A DNA stretch of 25,547 bases from a virus: the IMG/VR virus record IMGVR_UViG_3300004369_000131, positions 1 to 25,547 of that record, one strand, 5' to 3'. Position 1 is the first letter of the stretch. Every line of letters starts with the position of its first letter. A program made the position numbers and the translations under genes. The notes under the pieces are model-generated. The model was not told where the DNA came from, searched no databases, and saw only the letters and a list, made by a program, of their open reading frames with translations. Below are positions 20,232 to 25,547 of this stretch, piece by piece.

Positions 20232-23200
20232 TGGCAGCAACGATCAGAAAATTTGTAACCATTAAACCCCAGTTTGGGTCAGACGAGTTAGGCAAACAGT
20301 TTAAGTCACAAACGTTTGCCTTCAATCGTCTTGGTGTGGTTCTGACTGACATTGGTCTGCTAACAAAAGAATTCAAAGAAGTAGTAACAACATACTCTGA
20401 TTCTGTACTCGCTTTCCAAGAAAGAGAGAAGGAAGTTACAGAGAAAGAGCACAAGCATAAGATAGAGATAATTGAAGCCCAGGAAGACATACTGGGCAAG
20501 AAGAAAGGATTGCAGCAGGATAAACTTGCAGAAGAGAAGCAAGAAGGACTGAGTGAGAAGAAAGAAGAGAAGATAGGTGAGGAGGAAGCAAAGAAGGAAA
20601 AGAAATCTAAGTTTGGATGGTTGAAGAACCTGTTCAGTCCCATGAAGATGCTCATGGGTGGACTGATCAAGTTGGTTGCTCCATTCCTTGCTCTGGGTGT
20701 ACTAGACTGGTTATCCAAACCAGAAAACTTAGAGAAGATCAAGACACTCTTGAAGTTCTTCAAGGGTATATGGGATCTTGCTCGATGGTTTACCAAGTGG
20801 GGGATGACTCAGGTTCTTGATGGGATCACGAAAGTATTTGGTAATGATCCTAACAAGAGTGCCGTTGAGAATGGTCTTGATAAGGTATTTGGTGTTCTGC
20901 AAATCGTTGCAGGATTAGCAAGTATCTTTGTAGGATCTCGTATCCTAATGCCTTGGAAGTTGATTGGCGACTTCAAGGCGATGCGTAAGATCGGTGAGAC
21001 ATTCCGAAAGTCGCAACAACCTAGAAGTGGTGGCGGTGGTAGTCGAGGAGGATCGGGAGATAGTTCTGGTAGAAGACTAACTGCACGAGAGAGATATAGA
21101 AGAAGATTTGGTGATGGACGTGCCAGAAGAAGATTCGGTCGTGGTGGTCGTCGTGGTTTAGGTGCAGTTGCTGGTGCTTTGTGTCCTAATCCTCTGGATC
21201 TGTTACCTGCTGGTGCAGATGATGCTACAAAGAAAGCAGTTGCTCAGAACGCTGACGAGGTAGCGAAGAAAACTGGTGTTGAGATTGCAGAAAAGAGCAG
21301 TAAAGGCGTCATGGGCGCTTTGGGTGATCTATTTGGCAAAGGTCAGAGACTCGCAGGTCGAGCAGTTGATGCTACTGTAACTGGTGCAAAGGCAGTTGGT
21401 TCATTCACCACTGGTGCGTTAAAAAATATAAACAACTGGTTTGCTGAGGGTGGCAAGAGACTGATCGGTGGTGTCAAGAGTATGGGTCAGGGTCTTTGGG
21501 ACTTTGGTGCCAAGGCAGGTAAAGCGATCGGTGATATTGCAGAACTGGCAAAGAATCCTGCTGCGCTTCGCGACAAAGCGATGGCGAAGGTCAAGGATTT
21601 CGTTGGTCCTATTCTAGAAAAGAATCCTATTGGTAAGCAGGTCAAGGATCTTGCCAACGCCCCACCGAAGGGTCTTTTTGGTGGCATCAAGATGGATAAG
21701 GTGAAGGATTCCATCGGTGGTGCTATTAAGTCAGGATTCCAGAATCCTGGATTCAAGAACATGCGTGAGTTCTTGAAAGCAGCAAAAGCAAATGCCAAGA
21801 TCGGTGGTGTTGATAAGATCGTTGCCACTGTCCTAGCACTCATGGACTATGGTATGTTCGGTGAGTCACCTATCAATGCTCTACTCAAAGCAACTGGTGG
21901 TCTACTAGGTTACTCTGCTGGTTTTGCTATTGGTGCTCCGTTTGGTGGTGTGCCTGGTTTCATCACTGGTATGGCAGGTGGTTTTGCTGGTGAGTGGGCA
22001 GCAGAACAGTTACTGAAACTCCTTTATAAGATACCCTGGTTGGCAGAGACTGATGACCCGATCGCTAAGATGATCGGTGGTGACTTTGCACAGAGAAAAC
22101 TGATCCGTGATCCTGACGGTGGATTCCCTGGTGAAGATGCACTGTTGTCAGCAGCAGAGTCTGGTGATACTGGTGAACCCATGACTCTCCCTGAGATGGC
22201 AGTGGGTGGTGCTGTAAGAGCACACAATAAGATGGCGAAGAAGATGGTCGATCCCATGGTGATGAGCACCAAGAAGTCGGCAAAAGATCCTGCAAGAGAT
22301 TGGGGTAAGTTTGCTTCTGGTGGTTCTGTCAATGGTAGATTGCCTGAGGATCAACTAGCATCGATTGGTAGTGGACATAAACTCGCCAAAGATGTTGCGC
22401 CTAAGTTCAAGGCGATGATGGCAAAGGCATCAAAAGATGGATTTAAGATGGGTTCTGCATTCAGAATCAACTCATCTTATCGTACATATGAGAAGCAGGC
22501 ACAACTTTATAGAGAAAAAGGACCTGGCACTGCTGCTGCCCCTGGTACATCTAACCATGGTCTAGGTAAGGCAGTTGACCTCTGGTTCACCAATGGTGCA
22601 TACAAGTGGTTGAGGATGAATGCTGGAACATATGGATTCAAGCAGATTCCTGGATATGAGACAGACAATCCTGATGGGCATGAGGCATGGCACTGGGAGA
22701 ATCTGACTGGTGGTGGTAGCACTGATGGATCTGGCAACTATACTGCACCTACAACAGGATCTACGACACAGACTGGTAGCGATTCCAGCAGTTCTAATAC
22801 TGGTGGTACGGATACTGCTAACCAGACTGCTGAACCCACAATAGATGCCAAGACCGAGTATCTGTCAGCACAGAAGATGGCAGAGATCTTTTCTCAGAAA
22901 CTAGGTATCCTTGGAAACTATGCTAAGGATGCTGAGGAGATGGGTGGTGGAACACCTAGTGAGGGTGTGTTTGATCCCACTCCACCACAAGCACCTCCGT
23001 CTGTTGCTCCTCCTGCCCCACAACCTCTTTCTGATCTCAAACCAGTCAAAACTAATGAGACAGAGGCACTAAATACTAAGATAGACAAACTGAGTACATT
23101 ATCTGTCGATAAGACACGTCGTGAGAAGGAACCTAAGACTAATCAACTAATGGTCGCGGTCCAACCTGTCGTTCAGACACAAGTCATTGGTGGCGGTAAG

Positions 23201-23248
23201 AAACAATCCGCTGGCGGTCCATCTGCATCTCCCCTCCTTAACGGTTAA
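20231..23248 (+). CDS. Tape-measure/baseplate hub protein with M15 DD-peptidase domain
   Basis: A 1005-aa structural protein in the position of the tape measure. Order: N-terminal domain (1-65), a charged coiled coil about 65-125 (EREKEVTEKEHKHK... KKEEKIGEEEAKKEKK), hydrophobic segments with the LDWLSKPENLEKIKTLL motif (about 145-175), an Arg/Gly-rich stretch about 260-310 (RRRFGDGRARRRFGRGGRRG), Ala/Gly-rich membrane-active helices (to about 640), and a VanY-type M15 peptidase about 745-825: RINSSYRTYEKQAQLY, SNHGLGKAVDL (H776, D783) and EAWHWEN (E818, H821) give the zinc and catalytic residues. A Ser/Thr linker and a YLSAQKMAEIF element precede a Pro-rich end. It should cleave peptidoglycan peptides during entry. 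The frame is open back to 20135, but ATG 20231 fits the TAATG overlap. Confidence 0.85.
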   Translation: MAATIRKFVTIKPQFGSDELGKQFKSQTFAFNRLGVVLTDIGLLTKEFKEVVTTYSDSVLAFQEREKEVTEKEHKHKIEIIEAQEDILGKKKGLQQDKLAEEKQEGLSEKKEEKIGEEEAKKEKKSKFGWLKNLFSPMKMLMGGLIKLVAPFLALGVLDWLSKPENLEKIKTLLKFFKGIWDLARWFTKWGMTQVLDGITKVFGNDPNKSAVENGLDKVFGVLQIVAGLASIFVGSRILMPWKLIGDFKAMRKIGETFRKSQQPRSGGGGSRGGSGDSSGRRLTARERYRRRFGDGRARRRFGRGGRRGLGAVAGALCPNPLDLLPAGADDATKKAVAQNADEVAKKTGVEIAEKSSKGVMGALGDLFGKGQRLAGRAVDATVTGAKAVGSFTTGALKNINNWFAEGGKRLIGGVKSMGQGLWDFGAKAGKAIGDIAELAKNPAALRDKAMAKVKDFVGPILEKNPIGKQVKDLANAPPKGLFGGIKMDKVKDSIGGAIKSGFQNPGFKNMREFLKAAKANAKIGGVDKIVATVLALMDYGMFGESPINALLKATGGLLGYSAGFAIGAPFGGVPGFITGMAGGFAGEWAAEQLLKLLYKIPWLAETDDPIAKMIGGDFAQRKLIRDPDGGFPGEDALLSAAESGDTGEPMTLPEMAVGGAVRAHNKMAKKMVDPMVMSTKKSAKDPARDWGKFASGGSVNGRLPEDQLASIGSGHKLAKDVAPKFKAMMAKASKDGFKMGSAFRINSSYRTYEKQAQLYREKGPGTAAAPGTSNHGLGKAVDLWFTNGAYKWLRMNAGTYGFKQIPGYETDNPDGHEAWHWENLTGGGSTDGSGNYTAPTTGSTTQTGSDSSSSNTGGTDTANQTAEPTIDAKTEYLSAQKMAEIFSQKLGILGNYAKDAEEMGGGTPSEGVFDPTPPQAPPSVAPPAPQPLSDLKPVKTNETEALNTKIDKLSTLSVDKTRREKEPKTNQLMVAVQPVVQTQVIGGGKKQSAGGPSASPLLNG

Positions 23249-25547
23249 TGGCAAAGATAAGATTTTACAAATATGTAACTCCCCCATCCACAGGTGGTAA
23301 GGGTATCACTGTCATTATTGATGGTAAGAAAGTTACGCAACCCACAGATGGTGCTGTAAAGAATATCAAAGCGATCAATAGTCTGGGTGCTACCACCAAC
23401 TCGATCGGTGTGGTCATGGAGGATATGACTACATCCATGAAGGGTTTCATGAGCACTTACATGAGGACACAGGAACAGATCCTGAATCTTCGTGAGGATC
23501 ATATTGATGATGAGAAGAAGAGACTGAAAGATGCATCAAGAGCGGAGAAGAGAGCAGAAGGGTTAGAGCAGGATAAGAAAGCAGAGGACTTACAAGAAGG
23601 AAAGAGAGATAAGAAATCTACATTTGGTAAGAAGTCGAAGAAGGTTGCTGCTGGTGCCTTTGGATTCTTCAAGGGATTGGCATCTCTATTCACGAATCTG
23701 TTTAGAACTTTGGTTATGTATGAGATTCTTGATTGGTTCTCTAAACCAGAGAACTTAAAGAAGATCAAGAAGATGCTTGAAGCAATCAAGGCGATTGGTA
23801 CTTGGTTGAAGGATACCTATGGATTCCTGATCAACATGGGTCTGGATGGTATCGTAGCATTCATGGAGAATCCTTTCAGTTTTCAAGGTGTCTTCGGTAT
23901 CCTCAAATTTATAACAGCACTGGGTCTTATCTTTGCACCTGTTGCTGTTGCTAAACTAGGACTTGGACTTCTGTTCAAGTTGATGGGTAGTCTTGGATCC
24001 AAAGGATTAGCGAATGCTGTCTTTGGATTCATGGGTAAATTGGGGATGGCAGTCTTCAATGTGATGAAAGGTGTCGTCAGTTTCCTTGTGGGAACTGGAT
24101 GGGGATGGGCACTGATGGGTATTGCTGGCATCGGAGCACTAGGTATTGCTCTGGGCAACAAGGCAAACACCCCAGGCGTAGAGAAAGGTAAGACAGAACT
24201 AGATGAAACCTCAGAGAATGGTGGCATGGTTGGCGCTCCTATGAGCGGTGACATGTTCTCCGATGAGGGTCTGGACGAGAAGGCAGACGGTGGTAAGGTC
24301 AAGAAGAAAGCAGCAGGCGGTGGATGGATCAATGGTCCGATGTCAGGTTACCCTGTGTCCCTGGATGGTGGTGCAACTACATCCTTCATCGGTCATGGCA
24401 CTGAATGGGTTGGTAGACGTTCTGCTGGTGGTGACGCATTCGTAATCCCGTTCAACACACCTGCAACTTCTGGTGGTCGAAATGGTCTGACCAGTCTGAG
24501 AATGCAGCAGGCAAAGGCAGGTGGATATACTCTCCCCTCTTTTGCTAAGGGTGGTACACTATCTAACACCAAGAACCCACGTCGTGATGGTTCTCAGGAA
24601 GAGAATCGTCTGGCAGGGATGGAATCTCTTAGAAAACTAGCACAGGGTGGTAAGATCTTCCTCCACTGGACTGCTGGTGGTGGTAACTTCAAACAGTCAG
24701 GTAAGTATCACTCTATTGTTCAGGGTGATGGTAGTATCTATCGTGCTCACCCATATGATCAGAGATCTGGTGTTGCACACACATATTTGAGAAATGGTGA
24801 AGGTATTGGCATGGCACTTGCTGCCATGGCAGGATCTGCTGGTAATTATGTATGGCCTAGTGGTAAACAGATCTCGGCAATGTCAGGAGAGATCGCTGAC
24901 ATCGCTAAGAAGCGTGGTTGGAAAGAAAGTGATATTAACGTCAAGAACATTATGACCCATGCTGAGGCAGCATCTGGTAAGGATGGTAAACTGCCTGGCA
25001 ATGACAACTATGGTCCTACTGCATGGGGTGGTGATGGCGCACGCTGGGACTTGTGGCACCTAACTAAGGATGGTGAGAAAGGTTCTGGTGGTCATATCAT
25101 TCGTAACCAAGTAAGAAAGATGCTTGGTATGAAACAGATTCCTGTTCCTCCCGATGCAGGATCTCCTAACCCCGCCAAAGCAGCAGCAAGTAAAGGTAGC
25201 ACCAAGAACAATGCCACCAATACTAACAACCAGTCAGGTAGTAGTGAGGGTAGCACTACTAATACTTTTGACTCTACTAGTTCATATCTGTCTGCCGAGA
25301 AGATGGCAGCATTCTTTACTGGTAGTGCTGGACTCATTGGAGATTATGCTGCTGATGCCAAAGAGATGGCAACAGGTGGTAACCTCAACTTGGGCATTTC
25401 TGGTCCATTCTGCCCCTGGTGCAAGTCTGGTAAGAAATATGCATCTGGTGGTAACTTGAATGTCTCCAATGTAAAAACAACATATTACGATCCATCATTA
25501 GGTGGTATTAATGCCAGTGGATATAAAACTGCCGAAGGACTTCCTGC
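23248..25547 (+). CDS. Second tape-measure-like protein with amidase domain (3' end outside window)
   Basis: At least 766 codons, open to the window end. ATG 23248 overlaps the previous stop (TAATG). The N-terminal half parallels the preceding protein: a charged coiled coil about 80-125 (EDHIDDEKKRLKDASRAEKRA), then LDWFSKPENLKKIKKML (matching LDWLSKPENLEKIKTLL) and hydrophobic helices. From about 465 to 625 lies a T7-lysozyme/AmpD-type amidase: FLHWTAGGGNF (H473), KYHSIVQGDGSIYRA, MTHAEA (H571) and RWDLWHL (D601) supply the three zinc ligands. After it come a Ser/Asn linker, YLSAEKMAAFFTG (again shared) and a CPWC pair. It would cleave the amide bond between muramic acid and alanine, complementing the M15 enzyme of its neighbour. 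Confidence 0.85.
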   Translation, partial: MAKIRFYKYVTPPSTGGKGITVIIDGKKVTQPTDGAVKNIKAINSLGATTNSIGVVMEDMTTSMKGFMSTYMRTQEQILNLREDHIDDEKKRLKDASRAEKRAEGLEQDKKAEDLQEGKRDKKSTFGKKSKKVAAGAFGFFKGLASLFTNLFRTLVMYEILDWFSKPENLKKIKKMLEAIKAIGTWLKDTYGFLINMGLDGIVAFMENPFSFQGVFGILKFITALGLIFAPVAVAKLGLGLLFKLMGSLGSKGLANAVFGFMGKLGMAVFNVMKGVVSFLVGTGWGWALMGIAGIGALGIALGNKANTPGVEKGKTELDETSENGGMVGAPMSGDMFSDEGLDEKADGGKVKKKAAGGGWINGPMSGYPVSLDGGATTSFIGHGTEWVGRRSAGGDAFVIPFNTPATSGGRNGLTSLRMQQAKAGGYTLPSFAKGGTLSNTKNPRRDGSQEENRLAGMESLRKLAQGGKIFLHWTAGGGNFKQSGKYHSIVQGDGSIYRAHPYDQRSGVAHTYLRNGEGIGMALAAMAGSAGNYVWPSGKQISAMSGEIADIAKKRGWKESDINVKNIMTHAEAASGKDGKLPGNDNYGPTAWGGDGARWDLWHLTKDGEKGSGGHIIRNQVRKMLGMKQIPVPPDAGSPNPAKAAASKGSTKNNATNTNNQSGSSEGSTTNTFDSTSSYLSAEKMAAFFTGSAGLIGDYAADAKEMATGGNLNLGISGPFCPWCKSGKKYASGGNLNVSNVKTTYYDPSLGGINASGYKTAEGLP

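Noticed and set aside
23069-23076. CTAAATAC inside the M15-domain gene
   Set aside because: Weak late-motif match in coding sequence about 170 nt before the next gene; may be chance.
1-25547. CRISPR array, insertion sequence, integrase or attachment sites
   Set aside because: No evenly spaced direct repeats, no transposase or integrase motifs, and no flanking inverted repeats were seen.

Overview
The window looks like part of the genome of a T4-like myovirus, most probably a marine cyanophage. T4-type structural and replication proteins are recognisable by sequence: gp53, gp48, gp4, gp54, gp26, gp32, gp33 and RNase H. They sit beside genes typical of cyanophages: phoH, thyX, a DUF1825-type protein (a family mainly of cyanobacteria and their phages), a DUF6433-type protein and glutaredoxins. 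Genes are packed with ATGA/GTGA/TAATG overlaps. T4-like late promoters (TATAAATA and relatives) recur, together with a few consensus host sigma-70 promoters. All assignments come from reading the sequence, without database searches.

Layout. (1) 1-1324: a regulatory region with two sigma-70 promoters, a terminator and an operator-like repeat, then a 333-aa protein with ParB-like features. (2) 1325-6957: an exported HEGWH metalloprotease-like protein, a 1536-aa virion or appendage protein with six N-terminal Cys-Tyr repeats, and a small companion. (3) 6958-7673: a self-contained 'moron': sigma-70 promoter, a leader of about 225 nt rich in hairpins, a small outer-membrane-like protein and a terminator. 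(4) 7694-13948: glutaredoxin, small proteins, RNase H, thyX, phoH, a PD-(D/E)XK nuclease, gp33 and the DUF1825 protein, mostly on one strand with overlapping ends. (5) 13940-15434: gp32 and an exported basic protein between two terminators. (6) 15450-17664: a degenerate glutaredoxin on the plus strand, converging on gp53 and gp48 on the minus strand. (7) 17663-25547: gp4, an unknown protein, gp54, gp26, a small -1-frame ORF, and two related tape-measure-like proteins carrying different peptidoglycan hydrolase domains. The second runs off the end of the window.

How they fit together. Region 4-5 serves DNA metabolism (RNase H, ThyX, the nuclease, gp32) and late transcription (gp33). Regions 6-7 build the head-completion, baseplate and tail parts, and the tail proteins bring wall-degrading domains. 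Late promoters lie just ahead of the structural genes. Host-type promoters lie ahead of the 333-aa gene, the outer-membrane-like gene and gp32.

Most striking points: a well-formed programmed -1 frameshift signal at the end of gp26 (T TTT TTC, 5-nt spacer, 11-bp stem) that would fuse gp26 to the next ORF, directly upstream of the tape-measure gene, as with lambda G/GT; two terminators whose hairpin loop supplies the -35 box of the next promoter; the head-to-head gp48/gp4 genes whose start codons share one CATG with reciprocal late promoters inside each other; and the structured leader of the outer-membrane-like moron.
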